A stretch of DNA of 64,000 bases, taken from Sphingomonas sp. MA1305 (GTDB taxonomy: Bacteria > Pseudomonadota > Alphaproteobacteria > Sphingomonadales > Sphingomonadaceae). The stretch is from positions 1,116,001-1,180,000 of the forward strand of contig NZ_RCVT01000001.1 in the NCBI RefSeq assembly GCF_016107325.1. Reading direction: 5' to 3'. How positions within the stretch are numbered: position 1 is the stretch's first letter; each line of letters starts with the position of its first letter. A program made the translations under genes and the position numbers. Below the pieces are notes generated by a model, which saw only the letters and a list, made by a program, of their open reading frames with translations, was not told the origin of the DNA and did not search any database. Of the stretch, positions 1-7,774 are shown one piece after another.

Positions 1-1548
1 GGCGGCATGGTCCGGGTCGCGCGCACGGGCGATGATCGGCAGGTCCGGCGCCAGTGCGCGGATCCGCCGGGTCAGCCGCACGGTCAGCACCGGATCGTCC
101 ATGGTCAGGATCAGCGCGCGCGCTCGCGCAATGCCCAGCCGCTCGATCAGCTCGCCGCGGGCGACGTCGCCGAACACCACGGGATAGCCGGCCTCGCGTG
201 CCTCACCGACCGCGTCGATGTCGGCTTCGACCGCAATGAACGGCTGTTTGTGCACGCGCAGCAGGTCCGCGACCATCCGGCCGACGCGGCCGAAGCCGAT
301 CACCACGGCGGCGGTGTCGTCCGGCTCCGGCGTCAGGGCGTCCTGCGCGCGGGCGTCGATCCGCCGCGAGATCACCTGGCCGGCACGCGCGAGCAACGGC
401 GTGATTGTCAGCCCGATCGCGGTCACTGTCTGCCAAAAGGCGGCGGTGGAGGCGGTGATCAACTGCGCCTGCGTCGCGGTGGCGAGCACGATCAGCGTGG
501 TTTCGGACGGGCTGCCCATCAGCAGGCCGGTTTCCGCCGCCAGACCGCGGCGCGACTGGGCGACGCGCAGCAGCAGATAGGTGACCACCGACTTGACCAG
601 CACCACGCCGACCACCGCGGCGAGCAGCCCCGGCCAATTGGCGAGGATCAGCCTGAGATCGAGGCTCATGCCGACGGTGATCAGGAACACGCCGAGCGCC
701 AGGCCCTTGAACGGCGCGGTGACCAGTTCGACCTCGGTATGATATTCGGTCTCGGCGATCAGCAGCCCCGCGAGCAACGCACCCACGATCGGTGACAGAC
801 CGGCCGCGGTGGTCGCGACGCTGGCGACGATGACGACGAGCAGCGAGGCGGCGAGGAACAGTTCCGGGCTCTTGGTCCGCGCCGCCTGCGCGAACAGGCG
901 GGGCAGGAAGATGCGGCCGCCGATGTAGATCGCCGCCACCGTGCCCATGCCGCGCAGCGCCACGCCCGCCAAGCCGACCCAGCCGCCCTCGCTGGCGGTC
1001 GGCGCCATCGCGCCCAATGCGAAGATGATCGGCACCAGCGCCAGATCCTCGAACAGCAGCATCGAGAAGGCGCCGCGCCCGACCGGACTGGTCGTGCCGA
1101 CCAGCGGCAGCACCAAGGCGGTCGACGACAGTGCCAGCGCGAGGCCGAGCCCCGCCGCGCCCGCCCAGGGCTGGCCCAGCAGGTGGAGCGTGACGCCGAT
1201 CAGCGCCGCCGAGCCGAGCAGCTCCGCCGGACCGGTGCCGAACACCTGGCGCCGCAGCGACCAGAGCCGTCGGAACGACAATTCCAGCCCGATCGAGAAC
1301 AGCAGCATGACGATGCCGAGTTCGGCGAACGGCTCGATCGATTCCGGGTTGGAGATGGTCAGATAATAAAGCCAGGGCGCCTGCGGCACGAGGCTGCCGA
1401 GCCCCGCTGGTCCGACCAATATGCCGACCAGGATGAAGCCGATCACCGGGCTGACTTTGAAGCGCGCAAAGGCGGGGATCACCAACCCCGCTGCGCCCAG
1501 GATCACCAGCGTGTCCGAGAAACCTTCATTGTCGAGACCAATTGCCAT
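1..1548 (-). CDS. Kef/CPA2-type monovalent cation:proton antiporter, C-terminus cut by window edge
   Basis: The reading frame opens at ATG 1548 and stays open for 516 codons to the window edge, so the C-terminus is missing. About the first 390 residues are a run of hydrophobic helices typical of the Na+/H+ exchanger domain of the CPA2 family. A Rossmann nucleotide-binding (TrkA-N/RCK) domain starts near residue 411 with the glycine-rich motif VVIGFGRVGRM. This is the domain order of KefB/KefC glutathione-gated potassium efflux systems and of YbaL. It is expected in the inner membrane, exchanging K+ or Na+ for protons. KefB/C proteins run to roughly 600 residues, so about 90 are lost. KefB, KefC and YbaL cannot be told apart from this fragment. 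Confidence 0.9.
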   Translation of the reverse strand, partial: MAIGLDNEGFSDTLVILGAAGLVIPAFARFKVSPVIGFILVGILVGPAGLGSLVPQAPWLYYLTISNPESIEPFAELGIVMLLFSIGLELSFRRLWSLRRQVFGTGPAELLGSAALIGVTLHLLGQPWAGAAGLGLALALSSTALVLPLVGTTSPVGRGAFSMLLFEDLALVPIIFALGAMAPTASEGGWVGLAGVALRGMGTVAAIYIGGRIFLPRLFAQAARTKSPELFLAASLLVVIVASVATTAAGLSPIVGALLAGLLIAETEYHTEVELVTAPFKGLALGVFLITVGMSLDLRLILANWPGLLAAVVGVVLVKSVVTYLLLRVAQSRRGLAAETGLLMGSPSETTLIVLATATQAQLITASTAAFWQTVTAIGLTITPLLARAGQVISRRIDARAQDALTPEPDDTAAVVIGFGRVGRMVADLLRVHKQPFIAVEADIDAVGEAREAGYPVVFGDVARGELIERLGIARARALILTMDDPVLTVRLTRRIRALAPDLPIIARARDPDHAA

Positions 1549-1715
1549 ACCGCGACCTTAATCATGTTGGGCGTCGCTTGTCAGGCATTGATCGTCCGCT
1601 TGCCGCGTCCGGCAATGTTTTGTCGGTGTTGCGCGCGTCAGCCCATTAACCGCTCTTCTTGCAATCGCGGCAAAGATTAGCAGGGCATCATCGTGATCGA
1701 AGGGGAGATTTTCTG

Positions 1716-2222
1716 ATGATCATCATGCTCACCGCACTGCAAGCCGCCGTCATTGCGGCGCCGCCGGCGCCCCCGGCGCCCCCCCAGATCTACCTGACCC
1801 CGATCAGCCCCCCGCCGGGGCAATCGAACCGCAACGGTGTGCCGACGATGCCGGCACCGAAGCGCAGCCGGATCGGTGTGGTGGTGAGGGCGGGCAATCT
1901 GCCGCTGTGGGACGGCGCACTCTGGGTCGCCAGTCGCGGCGTCAGCGTCTGGCGACAGAGCGTGCAGGAGCCGCTGCCCGAACAATGCGGCCCCCGGCCA
2001 TGGTCCAACGACCAGAACGAGATCAGCGTCCAATTGTCGCCAGTTATCGACGAGGCGAATGCGTCGCGGATCGCGGTGACCGTGCGCTGGGTGCGGTCCG
2101 GCGACGATGTCTGCGGCGGGAGCCGCTCGGTCGAGTTGCGTCAGACGATCGCCGTGCCGCCGAGCGGCGTCGCCGTCGTGCGCGGTGACGCGGGGCTGGT
2201 CGTCGAGCTGCGCCAGCGCTGA
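1716..2222 (+). CDS. Secreted protein of unknown function
   Basis: This 168-residue protein starts at ATG 1716, with an AGGGGAG ribosome site at 1701-1707. It has a short hydrophobic N-terminus, then a proline/alanine-rich stretch (residues about 15-40), then a beta-rich C-terminal domain of about 115 residues with two cysteines (in EQCGPRP and DVCGG) that could form a disulfide. The N-terminus looks like a weak signal peptide, so a periplasmic location is inferred. I do not recognise a family. It stands alone between a divergent antiporter gene and the convergent icd gene, with which it shares a terminator. Confidence 0.65.
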   Translation: MIIMLTALQAAVIAAPPAPPAPPQIYLTPISPPPGQSNRNGVPTMPAPKRSRIGVVVRAGNLPLWDGALWVASRGVSVWRQSVQEPLPEQCGPRPWSNDQNEISVQLSPVIDEANASRIAVTVRWVRSGDDVCGGSRSVELRQTIAVPPSGVAVVRGDAGLVVELRQR

Positions 2223-2230
2223 TACGAAAA

Positions 2231-2263
2231 GGGGCGCGACCTCGCGGTCGCGCCCCGTCTTTT
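2231..2263. terminator. Bidirectional intrinsic terminator between the secreted unknown and icd
   Basis: A perfect 11-base stem (2231-2241 with 2246-2256) closes a 4-base loop. It is flanked by AAAA on the left and a T-rich TCTTTT stretch on the right, so it should terminate transcription in both directions. It lies between two convergent genes. Confidence 0.85.
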
Positions 2264-2283
2264 GTTGGTTCGCCTGAAGGCGA

Positions 2284-3504
2284 TCAGGCCCAGGCGGCCA
2301 TCTTGGTTTCCAGGTTCGACCGCACCGCCTCGAAGAACTGCTCGGTGGTCATCCACGGCTGGTCCGGCCCGATCAGGATGGCGAGATCCTTGGTCATCTG
2401 GCCATTCTCGACGCACTCGATGCAGACGCGCTCCAGCGTCTCCGCGAAGCGGACGACGTCGGGCGTGTTGTCGAACTTGCCGCGATACTTCAAGCCGCCG
2501 GTCCAGGCGAAGATCGACGCGATCGGGTTGGTCGACGTCGCCTTGCCCTGCTGATGCTGGCGATAGTGGCGGGTGACAGTGCCGTGCGCCGCTTCCGCCT
2601 CGACCGTCTTGCCGTCCGGGGTGAGCAGCACCGAGGTCATCAGGCCCAGGCTGCCGAAGCCCTGCGCGACCTGGTCCGATTGGACGTCGCCGTCATAGTT
2701 CTTACAGGCCCAGACGAACTCGCCGTTCCACTTCAGCGCCGATGCGACCATGTCGTCGATCAGGCGATGCTCGTAGACGATGCCGGCTTCCTTGAACTTG
2801 TCCTTGAACTCGGCCTCGAACACCTCGGCGAACAGGTCCTTGAAGCGGCCGTCATAGGCCTTGAGGATCGTGTTCTTGGTCGACAGATACACCGGCCACT
2901 TCAGGTTGAGGCCATAGTGCATCGACGCGCGGGCGAAGTCGCGAATCGAGTCGTCGAGATTGTACATGCCCATCGCGACGCCCGACGAGGGGAATTGGAA
3001 CACCTCCTCGTCGATACGCGTGCCGTCCTCACCCTCGAAGACGAGGCGCAGCTTGCCCGGACCGGGAACGCGGAAGTCGGTCGCCTTATACTGGTCACCG
3101 AAGGCGTGGCGGCCGACGACGATCGGGTGCGTCCAGCCCGGGATCAGGCGGGGGACGTTCTTGATCACGATCGGCTCGCGGAACACGACACCGCCCAGGA
3201 TGTTGCGGATCGTGCCGTTCGGCGACTTCCACATCTTCTTCAGGCCGAATTCCTCGACCCGCGCCTCGTCGGGGGTAATCGTCGCGCACTTCACCGCGAC
3301 ACCATATTTCTGCGTCGCCTTGGCGGCGTCGACCGTCACCTTATCCTCAGTGGCGTCGCGATGCTCGATGCCGAGGTCGTAATAATCGAGTTCGATGTCG
3401 AGGTACGGCTTGATCAGGCGCTCGCGGATCCATTCCCAGATGATCCGCGTCATCTCGTCGCCGTCGATCTCCACGACGGGCGTGTTCACCTTGATCTTCG
3501 CCAT
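2284..3504 (-). CDS. icd: NADP-dependent isocitrate dehydrogenase
   Basis: The 406-residue protein oxidises isocitrate to 2-oxoglutarate and CO2 with NADP+ in the TCA cycle. The start is set at ATG 3504 ([20 protein letters not shown]), the usual start of the homodimeric, eukaryote-like class II enzymes. The frame continues upstream, but that part reads as non-family sequence. The substrate-binding SPNGTIRN motif is at residues 94-101, and the length matches the family (about 405). It is a single gene ending at a bidirectional hairpin. Confidence 0.97.
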   Translation of the reverse strand: MAKIKVNTPVVEIDGDEMTRIIWEWIRERLIKPYLDIELDYYDLGIEHRDATEDKVTVDAAKATQKYGVAVKCATITPDEARVEEFGLKKMWKSPNGTIRNILGGVVFREPIVIKNVPRLIPGWTHPIVVGRHAFGDQYKATDFRVPGPGKLRLVFEGEDGTRIDEEVFQFPSSGVAMGMYNLDDSIRDFARASMHYGLNLKWPVYLSTKNTILKAYDGRFKDLFAEVFEAEFKDKFKEAGIVYEHRLIDDMVASALKWNGEFVWACKNYDGDVQSDQVAQGFGSLGLMTSVLLTPDGKTVEAEAAHGTVTRHYRQHQQGKATSTNPIASIFAWTGGLKYRGKFDNTPDVVRFAETLERVCIECVENGQMTKDLAILIGPDQPWMTTEQFFEAVRSNLETKMAAWA

Positions 3505-3655
3505 GTTTCGCATCCTATGGGAGGGGGAATTTGCCGCTCGTCTAGGCAGAAGCGGGCAGGGGATCAACCTGCGATGCGGGCCGGTCCGCGGATCGCGCGC
3601 CGCTGCGCGGCTCCGGCGTTGTGTTGCCGGAAGGTCACGGTTACACCCTCGATCT

Positions 3656-4387
3656 ATGCCATCGCTCGAAAAGCCTCCCCACACGCCGCTGCCGACGACC
3701 ACCGTCAAATGGCGCTTTCCCGCCGTTCATCCGGAGGGGCACAAATATGCCGCCATCGCCTTCGGCATCACTTTGCTGGCGACGATCGTCACCAAGGTGC
3801 TGTTCTGGCCGCTGTTCGCGGTCGTCATCTGGGTGCTGACCTTCTTCCGCGATCCGGTACGCACGACGCCCACCGGTGAGGGCCTGATCATCGCGCCTGC
3901 CGACGGACTGGTGACAATGATCCAGCGCGTGCCGGTGCCCCGCGAGCTGGTCGGCGAGCTGGGCGATGCACCGTTGACCCGTGTGTCGATCTTCATGTCG
4001 GTGTTCGATGTCCACATCAATCGCACGCCGATCGCCGGTACGATCCGCCAGGTCGTCTACATCTCCGGCAAGTTCCTCAACGCCGATCTCGACAAGGCTT
4101 CGGACGAGAATGAACGCCAGCACATCGTCGTCGAGGGCCGCGACGGCCGTCGCATCGGCTTTACCCAGATCGCCGGCCTCGTCGCCCGCCGCATCGTCCC
4201 CTTCGTCAAGCCCGGCGACATGGTGGCGACCGGCCAGCGGATCGGCCTGATCCGCTTTGGCAGCCGCGTCGATGTCTTCCTGCCCGACGACATCGTGCCG
4301 CAGGTCGTGCTCGGCCAGCGCTCGATCGCGGGCGAGACGGTGATCGGTCGCGTCGGCGGCGTGCCGGTTGCAGGCATCAGCCAGTGA
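3656..4387 (+). CDS. psd: Phosphatidylserine decarboxylase proenzyme
   Basis: This membrane-associated, pyruvoyl-dependent enzyme converts phosphatidylserine to phosphatidylethanolamine. The start is ATG 3656, giving 243 residues, the short form usual in alphaproteobacteria. A hydrophobic segment spans about residues 32-64. Conserved residues include D83 in APADG and H120 in VFDVHINR. The self-cleavage site is the Gly202-Ser203 pair in RFGSR, where Ser becomes the pyruvoyl group of the small chain. Its stop overlaps the pssA start by 4 bases, so the two steps of phosphatidylethanolamine synthesis are translationally coupled. Confidence 0.96.
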   Translation: MPSLEKPPHTPLPTTTVKWRFPAVHPEGHKYAAIAFGITLLATIVTKVLFWPLFAVVIWVLTFFRDPVRTTPTGEGLIIAPADGLVTMIQRVPVPRELVGELGDAPLTRVSIFMSVFDVHINRTPIAGTIRQVVYISGKFLNADLDKASDENERQHIVVEGRDGRRIGFTQIAGLVARRIVPFVKPGDMVATGQRIGLIRFGSRVDVFLPDDIVPQVVLGQRSIAGETVIGRVGGVPVAGISQ

Positions 4388-5259
4388 CGCCGGACGATCC
4401 TTCGTTCCCGGTGAGCGATCCCGATCTGATGCCTACGACTCCGCCAGTGCGGCCGCGCCGGCCGATGCGGGCGCTGCGTCGTCCGGCCGGCGGGCTGCCG
4501 TTGCGCGCTGTCGCGCCCAATGCCGTCACCGCCCTTGCCTTGTGTTCGGGGCTGAGCGGCGTGCGTTTCGCGATCGGCGGCGAATGGCAGAGCGCGGTGA
4601 CGATGATCATGATCGCCGGTGTCCTCGACGGTATCGACGGTCGCATCGCGCGGTTGCTGCGAGGCGAAAGCCGCTTCGGCGCCGAACTCGATTCCCTGTC
4701 CGACGCGATCTCGTTCGGCGTGGCGCCGGCGCTGATCGTCTATCTCTGGTCGCTGGCCGCCTTGCCGCGGCTCGGCTGGATCTGCGCGCTCGTCTTCGCG
4801 GTTTTCTGCGCCTTGCGTCTGGCGCGGTTCAACGCGCGGATCGACGCCGACGAACAGCCGCACAAGTCGGCCGGCTTCCTCACCGGCGTGCCAGCTCCGG
4901 CAGGTGCCGCCCTGGCGATGCTGCCGCTCTATTTCTGGTTCTGGACCGACGAACCATTGTTCGCCTCGCCTTGGCTGGTGGCACCATGGATCGCGTTCAT
5001 CGCCGTGCTGATGGCATCCAGCGTCGCGACCTACTCCTGGGCGTCGTTCCGCTTGCGCCGGACGGTGCGATTCGAGGCGCTGGCGGGGGTCGTGCTGCTC
5101 GGTGCCGCGCTGGTGTCGATGCCGTGGCATACACTGTGCGTGCTGTGCCTCGGCTATCTGATCAGCATTCCGTTCAGCGTGATGGGCTATGCCCGGTTCA
5201 AGCGACTTCGCGCAGCCGGCGAACGGCCGCGGGGACCGGCGTCGCCGCCCAGCGCCTGA
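4384..5259 (+). CDS. pssA: CDP-diacylglycerol--serine O-phosphatidyltransferase
   Basis: This integral membrane enzyme makes phosphatidylserine from CDP-diacylglycerol and serine, the substrate of the Psd encoded just upstream. The CDP-alcohol phosphatidyltransferase signature DG-x2-AR-x8-G-x3-D-x3-D is complete: D85, G86, A89, R90, G99, D103, D107. It is followed by several hydrophobic helices. A GTG start at 4384 overlaps the psd stop. An ATG at 4429 (residue 16) is a possible alternative, because the first 15 residues are poorly conserved-looking. Its last 62 bases overlap a convergent small gene. Confidence 0.95.
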   Translation: MTPDDPSFPVSDPDLMPTTPPVRPRRPMRALRRPAGGLPLRAVAPNAVTALALCSGLSGVRFAIGGEWQSAVTMIMIAGVLDGIDGRIARLLRGESRFGAELDSLSDAISFGVAPALIVYLWSLAALPRLGWICALVFAVFCALRLARFNARIDADEQPHKSAGFLTGVPAPAGAALAMLPLYFWFWTDEPLFASPWLVAPWIAFIAVLMASSVATYSWASFRLRRTVRFEALAGVVLLGAALVSMPWHTLCVLCLGYLISIPFSVMGYARFKRLRAAGERPRGPASPPSA

Positions 5260-5434
5260 CGGCGATACGGCGTTCGGCCGTGGCGAGCTGGGCGAGCGGC
5301 ATGAACGCCGGCTCGACATGGCCGTCCATCAACCGGACGATCCGCCGCCATTGCGGGGAGACCGTCGCGACGATCACGCCGGCGGCAACCGCAAACGCAC
5401 CGACGAAAATCATAATGCTGACCATTGCAACCAT
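5198..5434 (-). CDS. Small single-pass membrane protein, unknown function
   Basis: The predicted protein has 78 residues, with a start at ATG 5434 behind a good GGGAGG ribosome site at 5441-5446. Residues about 3-25 form one hydrophobic segment (MVSIMIFVGAFAVAAGVIVA), followed by an Arg-rich soluble tail. The 3' end overlaps the convergent pssA gene by 62 bases. The ribosome site and the transmembrane segment argue that it is real, but the overlap and the lack of a recognised family keep confidence moderate. Confidence 0.6.
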   Translation of the reverse strand: MVAMVSIMIFVGAFAVAAGVIVATVSPQWRRIVRLMDGHVEPAFMPLAQLATAERRIAVRRWAATPVPAAVRRLREVA

Positions 5435-5752
5435 GTTCGCCTCCCTGGCGCGAACTTTCTTGTGGATAAGTCCGCTAAACCGGTGATTAACCATCAGGTT
5501 CCGCCCGCTTCGGAATTTTTCGCGCTTTTTCAGCGACTTTCGTAACGGTCTTGATCTGTTCCAGCGTCCGTGCCCCTGATGGACCCTCTATGTTCCATTT
5601 ACGTTCCACGGTCAAGTGGTTGCGTTTCGTGTCGCGTTGCGCTAGGGGCGCCCCTCTCAACCCCGCATGGGAAGCAACATAGCCCGGTGCGTCGGCCTGA
5701 TCGGTCGCACGTCATCCGCTTCCCAGAGGCTTAACCGGAAGGATCTATCCCT
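5435..5752. other. 318-base non-coding region upstream of rpsB
   Basis: No gene is seen here. The stretch is clearly more AT-rich than its surroundings near 5455-5600 and must carry the rpsB-tsf promoter and leader, and the promoter of the small minus-strand gene. A purine-rich GGAAGGA ribosome site precedes rpsB. I could not assign -35/-10 boxes with confidence. It contains a DnaA-box-like and a CtrA-like site (listed separately) and a short direct repeat GTTCCA (5592-5597 and 5603-5608). Confidence 0.6.
5461..5494. promoter_or_regulatory. Candidate DnaA box and CtrA-like half-site
   Basis: Bases 5461-5469 are, on the minus strand, an exact TTATCCACA, the consensus DnaA box. Bases 5487-5494 are TTAACCAT on the plus strand, which resembles one class of CtrA binding site. 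They are 17 bases apart in the leader between a minus-strand small gene and rpsB. Either could be chance; only the base match is seen, and binding is inferred. Confidence 0.3.
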
Positions 5753-6577
5753 ATGGCGGCTCCCGTCGTCACCATGCAGCAGCTCATCGAAACCGGCGCG
5801 CATTTCGGCCACCAGACCCATCGCTGGAACCCGAAGATGAAGCCGTATCTGTTCGGCGATCGCAATGGCGTCCACATCATCGACCTGTCGCAGACCGTGC
5901 CGCTGTTCGCGCGCGCGCTCGAATTCGTGTCGTCAACCGTCGCCGCCGGCGGCAAGGTGCTGTTCGTCGGCACCAAGCGTCAGGCGCAGGAGCCGGTCGC
6001 CGAGGCCGCGCGTCGTTCGGGCCAGCATTTCGTCAACCACCGCTGGCTGGGCGGCATGCTCACCAACTGGAAGACGATCAGCAATTCGATCAAGCGCCTC
6101 AAGAGCCTTGAGGAGCAGCTGTCGGGCGACACGCACGGCCTGACCAAGAAGGAAGTGCTGCAGCTCACCCGTGAGCGCGACAAGCTCGAGCTGTCGCTCG
6201 GCGGCATCCGTGACATGGGCGGCATCCCCGACGTGATGTTCGTGATCGACGCCAACAAGGAAGAGCTGGCGATCAAGGAAGCCAACACGCTCGGCATCCC
6301 GGTCGTCGCGATCCTCGATTCGAACGTCTCGCCCGACGGCATCGCCTTCCCGGTGCCGGCGAACGACGATGCGAGCCGCGCGATCCGCCTGTATTGCGAG
6401 GCGATCGCGATCGCCGCGACTCGCGGCAACGTCGAGCAGCAGCAGCGCCGCGGCGTTGATCTCGGCGCGATGGAGGAGGCTCCCGTCGAGGAGGCCGTCT
6501 CGGTCGAGCCGGAGCAGCCGGCGGCCGCCAACGTCGAGGGTGCTGGCGCGGAGGCCGAGCGTCAGATCGACGCATAA
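5753..6577 (+). CDS. rpsB: 30S ribosomal protein S2
   Basis: This 274-residue S2 protein of the small ribosomal subunit starts with the family pattern [20 protein letters not shown] and contains [15 protein letters not shown]. The C-terminus is extended by about 35 acidic, low-complexity residues (EEAPVEEAV and similar), which is common in alphaproteobacteria. S2 is needed for S1 binding and translation initiation. It is followed by tsf, the usual rpsB-tsf order, with a strong hairpin between the two. Confidence 0.98.
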   Translation: MAAPVVTMQQLIETGAHFGHQTHRWNPKMKPYLFGDRNGVHIIDLSQTVPLFARALEFVSSTVAAGGKVLFVGTKRQAQEPVAEAARRSGQHFVNHRWLGGMLTNWKTISNSIKRLKSLEEQLSGDTHGLTKKEVLQLTRERDKLELSLGGIRDMGGIPDVMFVIDANKEELAIKEANTLGIPVVAILDSNVSPDGIAFPVPANDDASRAIRLYCEAIAIAATRGNVEQQQRRGVDLGAMEEAPVEEAVSVEPEQPAAANVEGAGAEAERQIDA

Positions 6578-6602
6578 GCCACCGACGTCATCGAACTTTC
6601 AT

Positions 6603-6641
6603 GCGGGCGGGGCACGGCGCGGAGCGCTCCGCCCCGCCCGC
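6603..6641 (+). promoter_or_regulatory. GC-rich hairpin between rpsB and tsf
   Basis: A perfect 11-base stem (6603-6613 with 6631-6641) encloses a 17-base loop that itself contains the palindrome GGAGCGCTCC (6621-6630). No T-run follows, so it is more likely an attenuator, RNA-processing or mRNA-stabilising element that adjusts tsf expression against rpsB than a full terminator. Confidence 0.55.
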
Positions 6642-6670
6642 AACCACATTCGAAACTAGAGGATAGCACA

Positions 6671-7606
6671 ATGGCCGATATCACCGCCGCGATGGTCAAG
6701 GACCTGCGCGAGAAGAGCGGCGCGGGCATGATGGACTGCAAGAAGGCGCTCAACGAGGCCGGCGGCGACATGGACGCCGCGCTGGACTGGCTGCGCACCA
6801 AGGGTCTGGCGGCCGCGCAGAAGAAGTCGAGCCGTACCGCCGCCGAGGGCCTGGTCGGCGTCGCCGTCTCGGGCACCAAGGGTGCGGTGGTCGAGGTTAA
6901 TTCGGAAACCGACTTCGTCGCCAAGAACGACCAGTTCCAGCAGTTCGTCCGCGAGGTCACCCAGATCGCGCTGGCGACCGGTGACGACGTCGAGGCGCTG
7001 AAGGACGAGAAGACCCCGTCGGGCAAGACCGTCGCCGAGGTGCTGACCAACAACATCGCGACGATCGGCGAGAACCAGTCGCTGCGCCGCGCCAAGCGCC
7101 TCGAAGTGTCGAAGGGTGCGGTGGTTCCCTACGTGCATACCCAGCAGGGACCGGGCCTCGGCAAGATCGGCGTACTCGTCGCTCTGGAATCGGAAGCAAG
7201 CGATGAGGTTCTGCAGTCGCTCGGCAAGCAGCTGGCGATGCATGTCGCCGCCGCCTTCCCGAAGGCGCTGAACGAGGAGGACCTCGACGAGGCCGAGATC
7301 GAGCGCGAGCGCGCGATCGCGGCCGAGAAGGCGGGCGAGAGCGGCAAGCCGGCGGACATCATCGCCAAGATGGTCGAAGGCTCGATCGCCAAGTACCGCA
7401 AGGAGCATGCTCTGGTCAGCCAGCTGTTCGTGATGGACGGCAAGACCAAGATCAGCGACGTCGTCGCCAAGGCGGGCAAGGACGCCGGCGCCGAGATCAA
7501 GCTGGTCGACTATGTCCGCTTCCAGCTCGGCGAGGGCATCGAGAAGGAAGTGTCCGACTTCGCCGCCGAAGTCGCCGCCGCCTCGGGCGTGCCGCAGAAG
7601 CAGTAA
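6671..7606 (+). CDS. tsf: Translation elongation factor Ts
   Basis: EF-Ts recycles EF-Tu by exchanging its GDP for GTP. The 311-residue protein has the N-terminal UBA-like domain ([20 protein letters not shown]) and the core signature [11 protein letters not shown]. The length is that of proteobacterial EF-Ts with a full dimerisation region. It lies 93 bases downstream of rpsB and is followed by a likely terminator. Confidence 0.98.
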   Translation: MADITAAMVKDLREKSGAGMMDCKKALNEAGGDMDAALDWLRTKGLAAAQKKSSRTAAEGLVGVAVSGTKGAVVEVNSETDFVAKNDQFQQFVREVTQIALATGDDVEALKDEKTPSGKTVAEVLTNNIATIGENQSLRRAKRLEVSKGAVVPYVHTQQGPGLGKIGVLVALESEASDEVLQSLGKQLAMHVAAAFPKALNEEDLDEAEIERERAIAAEKAGESGKPADIIAKMVEGSIAKYRKEHALVSQLFVMDGKTKISDVVAKAGKDAGAEIKLVDYVRFQLGEGIEKEVSDFAAEVAAASGVPQKQ

Positions 7607-7627
7607 GCCGGTCGTCACGACCGATAG

Positions 7628-7669
7628 CGCAAGGGGCGTCGTCCGCGAGGATGGCGCCCTTTGCGTTTC
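7628..7669 (+). terminator. Probable intrinsic terminator after tsf
   Basis: An 11-base stem (7628-7638 with 7655-7665, one G-U pair) with a 16-base loop is followed by TTTCG. It separates the translation genes from the TonB-dependent receptor gene. Confidence 0.55.
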
Positions 7670-7774
7670 GAAACCAACGCGATCGCCCGCTGCAACCTTT
7701 TGGTAACCAACATGTCACCGCACTGACCCGCGTTCTCCCTAGGCCCACGCCGGACTTCAAGGGGGACGATCGAA

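Noticed and set aside
5435-5752. Chromosome replication origin suggested by the DnaA box and CtrA-like site
   Set aside because: Only one box was found and there are no box clusters, AT-rich unwinding repeats or typical origin-flanking genes (hemE, parA/B, dnaA).
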